Shown: in pieces, positions 21,421 through 34,167 of the stretch
Layout: each line of letters starts with the position of its first letter
Numbering within the stretch: the first letter of the stretch is position 1
Source: Termitomyces sp. T153
Taxonomy: Eukaryota > Basidiomycota > Agaricomycetes > Agaricales > Lyophyllaceae
DNA: 64,000 nucleotides
Direction: 5' to 3'
NCBI GenBank assembly: GCA_018296165.2
Contig: JACKQL020000004.1
Span: forward strand, 1,426,001 to 1,490,000
Notes under the pieces: model-generated
Databases searched by the model: none
What the model was told of the DNA's origin: nothing
What the model saw: the letters and a program-made list of their open reading frames with translations, nothing else
Translations under genes and position numbers: made by a program

Positions 21421-22525
21421 ACACAATCATCTCTCACCCACTATATGATCAAACTCTCTACCCTCCATCAGACAACAGATCTTATCTCCCAATCCCTCTA
21501 GGCACTGCTAGAATGCCTAAGCCCTAACTCTGCTCCTCCTGCAGCAGGGGAACCAGCTCCACCTGCCACAGCACCTACTCCAGTGGCTCTAGTGACCCTA
21601 CAGCCACAGATCCCTCATCCAGCACTGCCAGACGCATACAATGGTGCCTGATCTGGTAGGGAGCAATTCCTACAGTCCTGCCTCACCTACATCCACCTCA
21701 GCAGGGATGCTTTTGACTCTGACACATTGAAAATAGCCTGGGTGCTGTTATACATGAAGACTGGATGTGCCTCCACCTATGTGCTGCAAGTTTTCTGCTG
21801 TCCCAGAGGTGTGGGGAGCTTTCCACACTGGGCTGCCTTTGAGAAGGACGTTAGACCTTGCCAAGATGGTGGCACTGATGCTGCATGACAGGGAGCAGTA
21901 TAGATAAGAAAAGCATACATTGGATGAGTACATTGACTTGTTTCAAGCCCTGGTCAAATAGGCTGCCTACCCTAATGGCCTCCAACTATGCCTCATCTTC
22001 TAGGATGGCTTGCACCCCACCTTGGTGGAACACATTGACAACCTAGCAGAGAGTTGCCCCAACAATGAAAAGATTGCATCATGGTACAAGGTGGTCCAGG
22101 ACCAATAGCAACTCATGGAGATATGGAGGGAGCTTTGCTGCTCCTATTCCATGCTATGCCCCACTCTGGTCAGCAACCTCCGCCACCCCACACCTACTCA
22201 CTCAGTGCTGGCCCTCACTCCAGCTGCCCCCGCAGTGTGTCCCCTACTACTGGGGATCCCCATGGATGTGGATGCAGCCCAACAACTCTATGTGGCCCCA
22301 CTGTTGTGCCAGAGATGCAAGAAGCCTAGGCACTTTGCACAGCACTGTCCCCTGGGCCTGGAAGTATGTTACCTCTCCATGACAGAGCAGGAGAAACTTC
22401 TCCTGCAGCTTTTGGCTGCAAAAGACACTGCCAGAGCTCCATCACTGGACAAGCCCATGCTGGAGTTGACCCTAGAGAAAGCTAGCATGTGCACCTCACC
22501 TCTGGAGCTGGAGGAGAATTTTTAG
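21421..22525 (+). pseudogene. Copy B gag remnant
   Basis: Same order as the gag of A: IAWVLLYMKTGCASTY, then a CCHC zinc knuckle CQRCKKPRHFAQHC in frame (22115-22525 frame) and the acidic tail before protease. Several stops and frameshifts, and the AEFFLLDP block is partly deleted near 21845. Confidence 0.7.
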
Positions 22526-22534
22526 TTGAGCAAC

Positions 22535-23316
22535 AGATGAGGTGTATGCCTCTGTCACTAGGTGCTAACAGGTTCTCTTGTCTGTCAATAGAAAATAAAA
22601 CTGCCTTTTCCAATGCCCTTCATTCTGAAACAGAAGAACCTCAAAGCCCCTTTCCAGACATACAAACACTAACTCTGGAGCTCCTGCCAAGCTCTCTGAC
22701 ACCTCTGAAGGTCCGACGGCACAGCCCTGCTTGGGCGCATTGAATGCCCTGATAGTACATGATGGCCTCTGGCTTGTCCACCCATTTCTTGCACCTTGAT
22801 GTGGAGATCAAGACAATAGACACCCAGCAAAACTGCAGAATCACAGCTCTCCTGAACAGCAGAGCAATAGGACTTTTTCTGGACTCAGAGTTTATCAAAT
22901 GCCATAGCCTGACCATGCAGCCCCTTTCCAAGCCCATTCCTGTCTACAACATCAATAGAATGCCCAACAAAGCTGGCACAATTAGCTCCATGGTAGACCT
23001 AGTTCTCCACTGTCAGAATCACACAGAGCATGCTGTATTTGCCATCACCAGCTTGGGAAGGCAAGACATGATCCTTGGGTTCATATGGCTCCAAGAGCAT
23101 AATCCTGAGGTCAATTGGACTAAAGGAGAGGTGACCATGAGTAGATGCCCCAGGAAGTGCTCTGCCTGCACTGTGGAGGACAGAGCAAAGCATTGGACCC
23201 AAGTCCAAGAGCATGCAGCCATCCAAGCATATCATGCCAGCCCTCTCCCCTTTGCTAATCTAGACCTCCTAGACCCCCTGCCTCTGGCATTCCCTCATAG
23301 AGAGTCTCCTATATGA
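22535..23316 (+). pseudogene. Copy B retropepsin remnant, active Asp lost
   Basis: The frame 22759-23316 matches the protease of the family, including GFIWLQEHNPEVNWTKG. At the active site the usual LLDSGA reads LLNSRA, so the catalytic Asp is replaced by Asn and the Gly by Arg. Both changes fit C-to-T decay (G-to-A on this strand). Confidence 0.75.
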
Positions 23317-24900
23317 GGACAATCAGAGCAATGATGGAGCCTTGGAGAAGGAGCATGGAGGGGAGTTTGGTGGTATACATGAGCCAGAGCTCCCAAATGA
23401 AGCAATAGAGGTGGGGGATTGAATTTATGTTACTACTGTCCACCTGCTGCCCTCCATCATAGAGATCAGGGCTAGCCAGACTATGTCCCAGAGGCTGGCC
23501 CAGGCCTTTGCTGCCAACACTGCTCCTCAAGAGTTCTGGGACATGGTACCCCCCTACCTACATGCATTTGAAGATGTGTTCTCCAAAGCCTCCTTTGACT
23601 CACTTCTAGAGCACAAGAGGTGGGACCATGCCATTGAACTGCTGCCCAACTCTGCACCCTCCAGCTGTAAGGTCTACTCCCTTGCACTCAGGGAGCAGGA
23701 TGAGCTCAATGCATTCCTACAGGGGAACTTGGACTCTGGTCATATCCATCTGTCCAAGTTCCCAATGGCTTCTCCAGTCTTCTTCATCAAAAAGAAGGAT
23801 GGCTCCCTCTGACTAGTACAGGACTACTGGGTACTCAATGCCATGACAGTGAAGAACCATTACCCCCTTCCCCTCATCTCTGAGCTCATCAACAACCTCC
23901 AGGGCACACAATACTTTACTAAACTGGATGTCCAGTGGGGTTACAACAATGTGCACATTTAGGAAGGAGACAAGTGAAAGGCAGCCTTCCAGACCAACTG
24001 AGGATTGTTTGAGCCACTCTCATCATATTCTTTGATCTCACCAACAGCCTGGCCACCTTCCAGACCATGATGAATGACATCTTCCAGGACCTCATTGCAG
24101 AGAGTGTAGTGTGCATGTACCATCAGATCACTTGTCTCATCCTGGAACACCTCTGCCAGCACCAGCTCTACCTTAAGCCAGAGAAGTGCAAGTTTGAACA
24201 AACCTGGATTGAATACCTTGGCCTGATCATCTCCCATAGAGCAGTAGAGATGGACTCAGTGAAGGTAGCAGGTGTGGCAGAGTGGCTAGAGCCCTGAAAC
24301 AAGAAGGAGGTACAGGTATTCCTTGGTTTTGCAAACTTCTACCAGAGATTCATCCAGGACTTCTTGCACCATGTCTGCTTGCTATTCAACCTCATGGGAA
24401 AGGATGTTATGTGGAGCTGGGGACCTCCAGAGCAGATGGCCTTTGACACTCTCAAGCATGCTGTGACCTCTGGGCCTGTCCTCCTATTCCTGGACAACAA
24501 CTCTCCCTGCCATGTAGAGGCTGATAGCTCCAACTTTGCCACTAGGGCAGTGCTCTCACAGCAATCTCCAGAGTACAGGAAGTGGCATCTGGTGGCCTTT
24601 TACTCCAAAATCCTGAATGCAGTGGAACAGAACTATGAGATCCATGACAAGGAGATGCTGCCCATCATCTGGTTGTTTGAGGAGTGGTGGCACTTCCTGG
24701 AGGGTGCACAGCACAAGTTTGAGGTCTGGACAGATCACAAGAACCTTGAATACTTCTGAACAGCCAAGAAGCTCAATCATTAGCAGGCCTGATGATCCCT
24801 CTACCTTGCCAACTTTGACTTCTCCTTGCACCACAAGCCTGGCCAGAGCATGGAGAAACCAGATGCCCTGTCCTGAAGAGTAGACTATGGAATGGGGAAA
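23317..24900 (+). pseudogene. Copy B RT/RNase H remnant, YxDD deleted
   Basis: Frames 23483-23812, 24067-24297 and 24364-24759 cover the fingers (VFFIKKKDGSL), palm entry, thumb (FLGFANFYQRFI in a broken frame) and RNase H (NYEIHDKEMLPII). At about 24118-24123 the text passes from VVCMY straight to HQITCLILEHL, so about 45 bp encoding the catalytic DD are missing. Confidence 0.8.
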
Positions 24901-26160
24901 GGGGATAACAGTAACATTGTGCTCCTCTGCCCCAAATTGTTTGCAATCCAAGTCATGGAGGGCCTAGTTGACAATAGAACAGAGGCATACATTCTTCAGA
25001 ACATTTGACAGGGTAATAGGGACAGTCAATATGAGGAGCTTGTGGTGCAGGCCACTTGGATGCTGAAGTCAGGGCATGCTACTAGTGTTAAGGTGGTCTG
25101 CACTGATGAATGGGCCCTCTGGAATGGAATCCTGACTAATTTCAACCCACATCACCTGCTCTGCTATGAATGCCATGAATCTGTACCAGAGGAACATCTG
25201 GAAGCTCCATGGCCTCTCCAATGCCTACATCTCAGATCAGGGACCGCAATTCATGGTGGAGTTCACCCAGGAGCTCTACTAACTGCTTGGAGTAAAGCTC
25301 CACACCACCACTGCCTATCACCCACAGTCCAATGGCCAGATGGAGTGCGTAAACCAGGAGCTGGAACAGTATCTCCACCTCTTCTGCAATGAGTGCCAAG
25401 ATGACTGGAATGAACTCCTCCCTGATGCCAAATTCCAGTACAACAACCATGTTCACACATCCACCCAGTTTTCCCTATTCTTCCTTGGCACCAGATGACA
25501 CCCATGCATGGGTTTTGAACCCCAGGCCTAACCCTTGGAGAATGAGGCAGTAAACAAATTTGTAGACTGAATGAAGAAGTCATAGGAGGAGGCCTGAGCT
25601 GTGCTGGCAAAAGCAAAAGATGACATGGCATGATACTATGACTATAGGAGGACTCCAGAGTGCAGATATCAGCCTGGAGATTGAGTCTACCTGGATGCCT
25701 CTGATATTATGACCACCTGACCCTCAAAAAAGCTGTCACACTGCCAATTAGGGCCATTCACAGTGGAACAACAGGTGGGACCCCTGGCCTATTGACTCCA
25801 ACTCTCTATGGGGATGTGCCAGCTTCATCTGGTGTTCAATGTGGTCAAACTGACCCTGGCACCTAAAGATCCTATTCTGGGGCAATGTCCACCACCTTTG
25901 CCACCCCCTGTGGTGGTCAATGACAATGAAGAGTATGAAGTGGAAGAAATCCTGAACAGCCATTTATTCCAGAGACAACTACAGTACAAGGTGAAGTGGA
26001 AAGGCTCTGGAATCAAGGATATTTCCTGGGAGCCACAGGAGAATGTACATGCCCTTGGACTTGTCAAGGAGTTCCACTGGAGACATCTAGATGCCCTGCA
26101 TGCCATACAAGGAATTTACCCTATCTTGCCAGTGGACTGAGTAATCAGGGACTTTGTCTA
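24901..26160 (+). pseudogene. Copy B integrase and chromodomain remnant
   Basis: The zinc-binding domain and the first core block are deleted at about 25136-25141 (WNGILT runs into NFNPHHLLCYE). The distal core keeps YHPQSNGQMECVNQELEQYL-like sequence. The final frame (25808-26140) ends with the chromodomain pattern YKVKWKGSGIKDISWEPQENV. Confidence 0.75.
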
Positions 26161-26199
26161 TCCCACATGTCAAGATGCTGCATGCTAGAGGGGGGGTGA

Positions 26200-26549
26200 T
26201 GTCAGGGGACTTCCATTTCCAACCTCTGTGACTGGTTCCAGCACCTCTGCAGCTTGTTTGATACCTCTGCAGCTCTTTCTGGGACTGCGGAGTTCTCCAT
26301 ATTACCTCAGTGACCATTGCCCTAGGGTTAGGAGTAACTCCAATCACCTGTACAGTAGTTCCCACACCTCCACCACCCACTGATGTGCCACGCCAAGCAG
26401 CGGGGATCCTTAGACTTGTTCTCTTTGGATTCCCCTCTGCTAGGTAATTAGTTACTGATTTGTATTGTCATCTACTCTGCTAATATACTTCGGATTCCCC
26501 TCTGCTAGCTGCATAACTCTGATCTGCTGCCCTGGAGGTTGCCCTTACA
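26200..26549 (+). repeat. Copy B 3' LTR
   Basis: 350 bp, TGTCAGGGGACTTCC...GCCCTTACA, slightly shorter than the 5' LTR. Confidence 0.85.
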
Positions 26550-27560
26550 ATGCCTGACCACTACTCCAATGACCCTCATAATTTAGAGAGCATGTTTGGA
26601 GGTGTGAAATAGCCATAGAAGGGTACTGATACTAGTGCCTCTAAATCTGTTGCTACTGCCATATCTACCACCTCTTGTCCTGGACTAGTCCCTGCTGCTG
26701 CTGTTGCTATGCCCATACCTTTTGCTAAGTCTGAACCTGCCAACTCTACTACTACCTCTGCTATCAATAGTGCCCTTGAGTGCTTAGAAGCTCTGCTCAG
26801 TGCTGGTGCCACTAATTATCCTTGTGCCTTCTCAGATGAATGTCATTTCTGTGGCAAAAGCAGTCATACTATGGTTTGTAGTCACTGCCTACAGGTAGAA
26901 TTGTACATCCAACAGGGTAGATGTCATCATAGTGCCAAAGGAAAAGTGGTGCTACCCTATAGTGCCATGATTCTCAATTATTCTGGCAAGTGCTTGTATA
27001 TGAAGTGTATTGACAACTGGCACAGATGCAACCCAGGACAGCTTGCTATAGGACATTTGACAAGCAATGCAAACCCAGAGGCAGAACAGGCATCTCACCA
27101 GACCTTCATTCATGAAGTTTTGCACTTGGACAGTAATGGACCTAGGCTCCTTTCTTGCAAAGAACACATTGAATCACTACAGAGAGAACTCTTGGCTTTA
27201 CAACACCCTGATGTCTTTGACAGTATAGAGATCTTGCACACTAATGGTTACTGTCCAGCCCCTCAGTCCACTCCAGCTCCTGCAACCACCAATTCTGCTC
27301 CTGCTGCTCCTAGTACTCCTGTTTCCAACAAAATGCCAGACACAGCACCTTGTCCTGCTGCCTCTACTCCAATTGCTAGCACTAGCTCCAGGCTAAGAGT
27401 ACATGTTCAGTTGGTGAATTGTGCTCACTTTCTTCAGACATTTGCAGTCAGTTTTGCAATGCCATGACCCCCAAGTGCAACCTAGCAACTAATGTTGCCA
27501 CTGCTAATGAGCCCTCTGAACATGACACCTCCATTAAAGAGATTCTGCTAATCTTTGCTT
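26550..27560 (+). pseudogene. Element G gag C-terminal part with zinc knuckle
   Basis: A 252-residue frame (26709-27467) with CHFCGKSSHTMVCSHC, a CCHC-like knuckle, then a Pro/Ala/Ser-rich tail. Together with 20441-20845 it forms the gag of G. Stops occur at the start (GVK-stop near 26610) and after 27467. Confidence 0.65.
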
Positions 27561-27599
27561 ACAATGATACTACCTTTAGTCTGTCTTAAAATGCTGCTA

Positions 27600-28087
27600 C
27601 TGCTCAAGGTATCTTGGAAAATCTAGTACCAGTTATGGCCATCACTCCTGTTGAAGCCTACATTGAGTTGGTACCCCCAGGTCAAGATCCCATAGTTCTC
27701 ACTTGCACCAAGGAAGCCCAGTCTATTTGATCTATCATGATGCTCATTGACAAACACAAAGAAATTGAATGCATTGTTAATAGTGGGTCTCAAATCATTT
27801 TTATGTCAGTTGAACTTGTTAGCAAACTTTCCTTGACTTATAATCTGAGCATTGTCCTCAACATGCAAAGTGCTAATGGCACCATGGGCCAATTGTTAGG
27901 CCTAGTGCACAGCATTCCCTGCACCATTGGCAACATCATGTTTTATCTCCAGATTCACATCCTCAGATCACCAGCATACAACCTTTTACTTGGCCACCCC
28001 TTTGGCATTCTGACCCACAGTGTCATTAAGATGCTTAATAACCAAGAAACAACAGTAACAATTACAAAACCCAAACACTGGATTTGA
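27600..28087 (+). pseudogene. Element G retropepsin, active Asp changed to Asn
   Basis: The frame 27737-28087 ends with YNLLLGHPFGILTHS, the typical C-terminal ILLGRPF motif of this lineage's protease. The active loop expected as DSGSQI reads NSGSQI (about 27779-27796), a G-to-A change that would abolish catalysis. Confidence 0.7.
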
Positions 28088-28316
28088 GTGCATCATACCA
28101 ATGTTTCCTAGAGACAAGCTCAAGCAACCATGCCAGCAGTTTTGCTACAACAAAAACATGTTGCCCCAGTGCCAGTGTCACCACTGCCACAACAATTAGT
28201 AACAGCACTAGCAACCTGATGCTAATCAAAAAACCCAAGCACTGGATTTCAGTGCATCATACTGATGTTTCCTAGAGGCAAGCTCAAGCAACCATACCAG
28301 CAGTTTTGCTACAACT
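28058..28316 (+). repeat. Two-unit tandem duplication in element G, about 162 bp apart
   Basis: About 90 bp beginning near AAACCCAAACACTGGATTT (28065) recur near AAACCCAAGCACTGGATTT (28229), both running through AAGCTCAAGCAACCAT and CCAGCAGTTTTGCTACAA. Few differences separate the units. The intervening sequence is AC-rich. Confidence 0.75.
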
Positions 28317-29215
28317 CAGTACCAATCTTTGATGACAACATCAACTTTATCTTGCAACCCAAAATCCCTCACAATGTACTCAGCTTCATTGATGATATTG
28401 GCACTAAAGAACTCAAGGACTGGATGTTGATCAATGGCATCCCTGCAAAGGATCCCAACAACCCCAACATTTGCCTAGTGCTCTGGGGTTTCTTTGAACT
28501 CCTTAATTGCATTCTTCAGCACATGAAGTATTGCAGTGGTACATTCTCTGGTCACAATAGTTCTTTGCACTGCCAAATTTAAGATCCTCAGTTATGTCTG
28601 CACACTAGATGGACACCTTCTGGAAGAGAGTTGCTTGGCACTAATTGTGTGCTGGGGACCTTGCAAGTTGCTATCAGAAGTTTGTGTCTTCCTTGGCACC
28701 ATTGCCATACTTAGGATTTTTGTTAAGAACTTTGCACACAGAGCCCACCACCTGACAAAATTGACATGTGCTGGAGTTCCCTTCAAGTTTGGCCCTGACC
28801 AGATCAATGCTCAGCACAGCCTTGAGCAGGCACTACAAGACACTGAGCCCCCTAGTCCCTATCAATTATGAGTCCACCAACCCAGTTATCCTAGCAGTTG
28901 ACACTTTATACATTGCAGTTGGGTTCTACCTCTGCCAGTGTTGACAGAAAAACTATGGCATGCATGAACTGGAGACATTGGCTATCCTGGAAACACTTCT
29001 TAAATGGAAAGATGAGCATCTAAGATATAAGATTCATGTAATTATGGATCATAAAGCCCTTGAGTTTTTCAAACCTCAACAGAATCTGTTCCTTTGTCAA
29101 TGACAGCAGATGGACTATATGTTGAGATCAAATTTTGACATCACATATGTCTAAGGAGAGCTTAATCAGGTAGTAGACTGTTTATTCTACTTTGAGAGTG
29201 ATTCTCCTTGAGATA
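28310..29215 (+). pseudogene. Element G RT/RNase H remnant without RT fingers
   Basis: From protease the sequence passes directly to KIPHNVLSFIDDIGTKEL, where FIDD is the catalytic YxDD box. The fingers and first palm segment (over 100 residues in relatives) are absent. The thumb/connection (frame 28536-28871) and RNase H-like block (NPVILAVDTLYIAVGFYLCQ, then GMHELETLAILETLLKWK) follow with stops. Confidence 0.7.
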
Positions 29216-30975
29216 TGCACTATGTCTACAATTATGTATGAGCAAATGCACAAATCAACCCAGAGCAGAATGGCTTGCCCCCTACATGCCTGCAGGAAAT
29301 GCAGGCTCAGCTAGATAAGATTTGCATGTTATGCAATGGACCTAGCTGCAGAAGCCAGCAGATGTGGGATTGTTATGAACTTTGTAATGAGGAAGCACAG
29401 GCTCTTGCTAACATTGATCATGGTATAGCTGGATCAGCCCATGTCCAACAGGACTCAGCAAGCCCTGAAGATCAGGATGATATGACTTTAAATAAGGCTA
29501 TTCTTGGGATTGCCAACAAGCCTCAACCACAGGATTAAACTGACAAAGCATTTTGTTGTCATATTTACTCCTTATACAGCAAGGACATGCTCTTCACCAA
29601 GATAGAGGACCAACTGAAGGATTATAAGCCCTTCAAAGTGTTGGACAACCTCATTTAGACCACCAACTTTTTAGGCCATAAGGTACTGTATATACCTTGT
29701 GAGTAGGAATTGGTGACCAAGCTACTCAACTGATCACATAGCATAGTCAGGCACATTGGTATACAGAGGACAATGGAATATATCTGTCATTAGTACTGGT
29801 AGCCAACTATAGTCACAGACATGCAAGCATTCTGCACCACATTTCAACTGTGTCAGCAGGCCCAAGGGAGCAACCAGCTCCCTTCAGGGAAGTTACATTC
29901 CTGCCCATTTCAGTTAAGCCATAGGACTCATTAGGCATGGACTACATAGATCCATTTCCTGAGTCCAAAAGATATAACTACCTATGGCACATGACAAGCA
30001 TAGTCCATCTGGTACCAGTGCACACTAACATGACAGTGTCTCAGCTGTCATGGGTTTACATGCAAGAAAATTGTGAGACTCCATGGTATCCCAAGCTCTA
30101 TAGTCAGCAATAGAGGCTCAAAGTTCACATTGAAAGGGTGGTGGGAACTGCACAAGTTATTAGGAGTGCCTCTCCTAATCTCTACATCCTTTCATCTGCA
30201 GATGGATGGACAGACCAAGCATGCCAATAGGAACATTGGTCAGATCTTGTGCACAGTAGTGTGCCCTGATCAAAAGGACTGTTTAGATCAAATAAATCTA
30301 ACAGAATTTGCAATTAACACAAGTATTTCTGAGACAACAAAGTATGTACTGTTCAAATTGAACAGTGGGTACATGCCATCCATAATCAAGCAGAATCTGT
30401 CATTCCCAGAGGAATAAAGCAGTTTGCTCACCAAACTTTTGAGAACTTGGCTGCTGCATACACCACAATAATTGAGGCACACATCTTCTAGATGCATACC
30501 TCTAATACATGTCACTAACTAGATCCAAAACTGGAAAAAGGTACAATTGTACCTTTTGACCAAGAACCTCAACCTCCCAAGAGATAGAGCTAAGAAGCTC
30601 TGCCCTAAGCAGATTGGGCCATACAAAATTTGGGAGGCCTATAATGAGGCTTCCAACTATGTGTTGGAATTGACAACTGCACTCCAAGAACATAGGATAC
30701 ATTCTGAGTTCCATGTGTTGTTGCTGTGACCATATAAGGCCAGTGACAATGCACTGTTTCTCAATTGGGCAATACCAGAGCCATATGACTTTGGCACACT
30801 AGATGGCCAGAAATGGTTTGTCAATGACCTATTAGGTCATTGATGGAAGGGAACAAACCTCAAGTTCAAGGTTTGGTAGAGTCTGAAAGACACCACCTGG
30901 GAGTTCCTGATAACCTGCAAAGACCTGGAGGCCCTTGACAGGTACATATCTAGAGTTGCAGGGCATATAGTATCC
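29216..30975 (+). pseudogene. Element G integrase and C-terminal chromodomain-like region
   Basis: Contains a zinc-finger remnant (SHSIVRHIGIQRT, about 29737-29775), core motifs RLHGIPSSIVSNRGSKFT (expected DRG, here NRG) and STSFHLQMDGQTKHANRNI (frame 30073-30417), the linker GPYKIWEAYNEASNYVLEL (30547-30729) and a chromodomain-like end (WFVNDLLGH, DTTWEFLITCKDLEALDRY). Multiple stops. Confidence 0.65.
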
Positions 30976-31340
30976 TGTGCAGTTAGCTAAAAGGTCAAAG
31001 TCAAGTTGACTGAATCCAGAAGCTGGGGGCCACCAAGCCAGCAGCCATCAGTGATCATGTCAGCCAATTTTTTGGCTGGCTGCAAAGTCAACTACTCTTT
31101 GTCTTCTACTACCAGTTGGTGCCAGGCACCAACATTGTATTTGAGGACTCCTTGCTCAATGGGCAAGAAAAAAAAACAACTGGGAGAGGCAGACACAAAT
31201 CTGCCAGACTGTTTGTTGAGCTCTAGTCAGAGCTCAAGAAGGAGAGGAGTACCAGAGGGTAGAGTACCCCCAGGTATGGAGCTGTTGGGAGCTGGGTTGG
31301 TGCCAGAGGATATGGTGTGCTCAACAATAAGATGAGCCTA
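30976..31340 (+). other. Intervening segment between G and E, no assignable gene
   Basis: An open frame of 109 residues (31006-31335) has no recognisable domain and a low-complexity composition. It overlaps the presumed start of the E left arm. Function unknown. Confidence 0.3.
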
Positions 31341-33324
31341 CAGGACACAAGGCCCATGAGAGCAGGGCCAGGAGATATGGCCCCACCAAGCTATGCCATA
31401 GCAATGCAGCAGTTGCCAGCACAGAATTATCATGCACTCCTGCAGCATGGCAGAGTGGAAAGAGGGTGTGGGGAATCAAGAGCTTCTCCACCAGTGAATT
31501 TTGGTTACCCTGTGACTACAAAGCCTGTATGGTTGTAGGAGTTCCAGAAATAGATGGTGCCACAGTTTTCTATGGCCCCAGAGCCAGTAGCTGGACCTGG
31601 CCAAAGCAATGGATACAGCAGGTCAACATCAACCTGCCATGATATTGACACAATTAGGGATCTCAGTCCCTGTGCCACCCTCCTCAGAGGCAATGAAGGT
31701 GGACAATGATGGGCTAACATTGATTATAGTGCTGATGGAGTTGTTGGCCCCTTCCCAGCAGTCATATCTACTCCTGCCAACTGCAGTGTGTTCATCAAAT
31801 GCACCATCATTGTCTTTAAGCATGTCAGGGCACCCAGCAGTTACCCCATCAATGATTAAAGAGAAAGAGAAGTGTAATGTTTCAATTATAGATTGCACAG
31901 CTTATGATTCACACTCTGTAAGTCAAAACCAGTTGTAATTCTGTCTACAAAGTATGAAGTAAGGTGCTGCCTTATGAAAATACAGAAATAGTATTTATGA
32001 GTAATGAGTAGCATCATGTGACACCAAGCACTCCATTATAGGAAGGCAACTACAATGTTGCCATCTGCACTGACAAAGAAGGGTGAGTCCTTCTTGTCAA
32101 CTACTTGGAAGATGGTTGAGCAATGGTTCTCTGCCAAGGAGAAGGGAAAGGGTAAAGCTAAGAAGCCTGAGCCTTTGAAATCCACAGATAAGCAGATTGC
32201 TCACCTCCTTCAGCAATTGCACAATGCTGGAGTACCAGATGATATTGGAGCTGATGTCCTCAAAAGTTCTGTAGTGCAACTTGCACTAGCTCAAGTTCTG
32301 AACAAACTGGATGTTGTTAAAACTCAGAGAGATGAGGCCCACTCAGATCTCTTCCATTCACTACTGGAGAAGAGGAAGCATGTTGTATTCCCTCCTCAGC
32401 TTCCAGAGGCAAAGAAGGCATGTACCAAGCCTTTTGTATTTGTCAAGGGCTCCTGAACTCAGAGGGTACCATTGGTGCTCTACACTGACCAAGTACCTGC
32501 TGGTGAGGACTGGCTGATGAGCATGCACCCTGACTTTGGGGCACCCACTACTATGGCTGCACCCTCAAAGCCAGCAACTGCCAAGGCTAGCTTTGTGAAG
32601 CCAGCCATGTCAACAACTATGGTAGATGAGCCTATGGTTGTTGCCACTTCAATAGCCTTTTCAGCAAATGTGCCAATAGGTGCAGGGGAGGGAACAATTG
32701 AGGTCCTCAAACCAAGAACCTACATGATCCCTGCCAACCTGTTTCACAAGCATATTCCAATGGTGCATTGGGATCCCCATGATTAAGAGTTCTTTGTCAT
32801 CCAAATGCAAGCTTCTTGGGCTGCAGCCAGTGTAGCAGCTGCATCAGACTTAGGGAGCCATGATCAAGACAACATTACAACCTCTAAGAGACAAATCTTG
32901 GAGAGCAACTTGGATGATGACAATGCTGTGCATCATTGTAAAAAGAAGCACAATGCTAATGCCCAGTGGCTGTTAGCCATAGATGCTGAGAGGTCCATAA
33001 TGGACCTCAAGCAATTGAATGACACAGTGCCCAGCCACCTTCCAGATGGCTGGGAAACTATATTGGTACAAGGGCACTACAAGCACCACAATGACTTCCA
33101 GAGTATGCTACACCCCAGCTACTATTGGTCACCAACAACCAATGCAGTCTTTGTTGGCAACAAGGTGGTCTTTGCCTGATCCAGTGTGGCTGGGATGTCT
33201 TATATATCCCCATGTTATGAGCAACTGTATCAATGGGCTCCTTGAGGGATGCTCATGAATCTGGAACAACTGTGGTTGATCACCTGGATCATCTGTGAGC
33301 AATGCACTCACATTATCATGTGGA
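31341..33324 (+). pseudogene. Element E left copy: unknown repeated gene, broken
   Basis: One long coding frame of unknown family can be followed with stops: a Pro-rich N-terminal part (about 31480-31840), an inserted short repeat (31873-32040), a helical part (32055-32456: STDKQIAHLLQQLHNAGV, QVLNKLDVVKTQRDEA), a TGA, then GEDWLMSMHPDFGAPT (32472-32786), a TAA, and a part with VHWDPHD, SWAAASVAAASDLGSHDQDN and LLAIDAERSIMDLKQLNDTVP (to 33179). The mirrored copy at 33587-36950 has many of the same residues, so the frame was once coding. Gag-like or captured host gene are both possible; I assign no function. Confidence 0.6.
31873..32040 (+). repeat. Short repeat TGTAATG...CATTATA (168 bp)
   Basis: Present in the left E copy and absent from the right one, so it is an insertion. 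Flanks AGAAG and GGAAG may be a 5-bp duplication with one change. A relative lies at 57805-57935. The TG...CA-like ends and small size suggest a short solo LTR or miniature element. Confidence 0.5.
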
Positions 33325-34167
33325 AGCAGGTTTATGCTGCTCTCCTCCTCCAAAAGTTCCACAAGATCTCCTTCTTTTTACTAATCCAGATTGAAGGGAT
33401 TGCACCATGCATTGAGTCATGGAGTTGACCCCTGTAGAGTTAGAGACTACACTACCAAAGGGGAACTGCCACTGGCAACAAATCCCCTTTCCTTCCAGGT
33501 TTTTGGCCATGCTAGGCTATACTGACAACAACACCTAGGGAGCAGGGCTTAATCAAGTCCCAATCAGTCATTACTTTGACATTCCACATGGTAATGTGAG
33601 TGCATTGCTCACAGATGATCCAGGTGATCAACCACAGTTGTTCCAGATTCATGAGCATTCCTCAAGGAGCCCATTGATACAGTTGCTCATAACATGGGGA
33701 TATGAGACATCCCTGTCATTTCACTTGTGTGTGAAAAGAGCATCTTGTTGCTGACAAAGACAGCATTGGTTGTTGGCAACCAATAGTAGTTGGGGTGCAA
33801 CATACCCTAGAAGTCATTGCAGTGCTTGTGGTGCTCATGCACCAGCATTGTTACCCAGCCTTCTGGTAGGTGGCCAGGCACTGTATCATTCAACTACTTA
33901 AGGTCCATCTTGGACCTCTCAGCATCAATAGCTAACAGCTGCTGGGTGTCAGCATTGAGTTTCTTTCAACAATGCTGTGCATTGTTGTCATTTGAGTTGC
34001 TTTTCAAGATTTGTCTTTTGGACACTGCAACATTGTCCTCATTGTTGCTTCTCAAGTTTGATGCAGCCATTGTACTGGCTGCAGCCCAAGAAGCTTGCAC
34101 TTGAATGACAAAAAACCCTTTGTCATGAGGATCCCAATGCACCATTGGAACATGCACATGTGATAGG

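Larger units (their letters stand above)
20846..26549 (+). mobile_element. Ty3/gypsy chromovirus copy B, TSD ATGCC
   Basis: LTRs 20846-21215 and 26200-26549 with TGTCA...TTACA ends and the exact duplication ATGCC (20841-20845 and 26550-26554). The polypurine tract CTAGAGGGGGGGTGA lies before the 3' LTR. Same family as A. All domains are recognisable but disrupted by stops and two deletions. Inserted in the gag of element G. Confidence 0.9.
12730..30975 (+). mobile_element. Ty3/gypsy element G, interrupted by copies A and B
   Basis: G is rebuilt from three pieces: an LTR/leader-like segment (12730-13575), a gag piece (20441-20845), and gag end through pol (26550-about 30975). A is inserted at GCATG and B at ATGCC, and the gag frame reads across the B insertion once B is removed. 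Protease, RT, RNase H, integrase and a chromodomain-like end follow in the standard gypsy order. It differs in sequence from A/B/C/F and belongs to the other large basidiomycete gypsy lineage, with a long gag-protease linker. CpG-depleted and full of stops. Confidence 0.7.
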
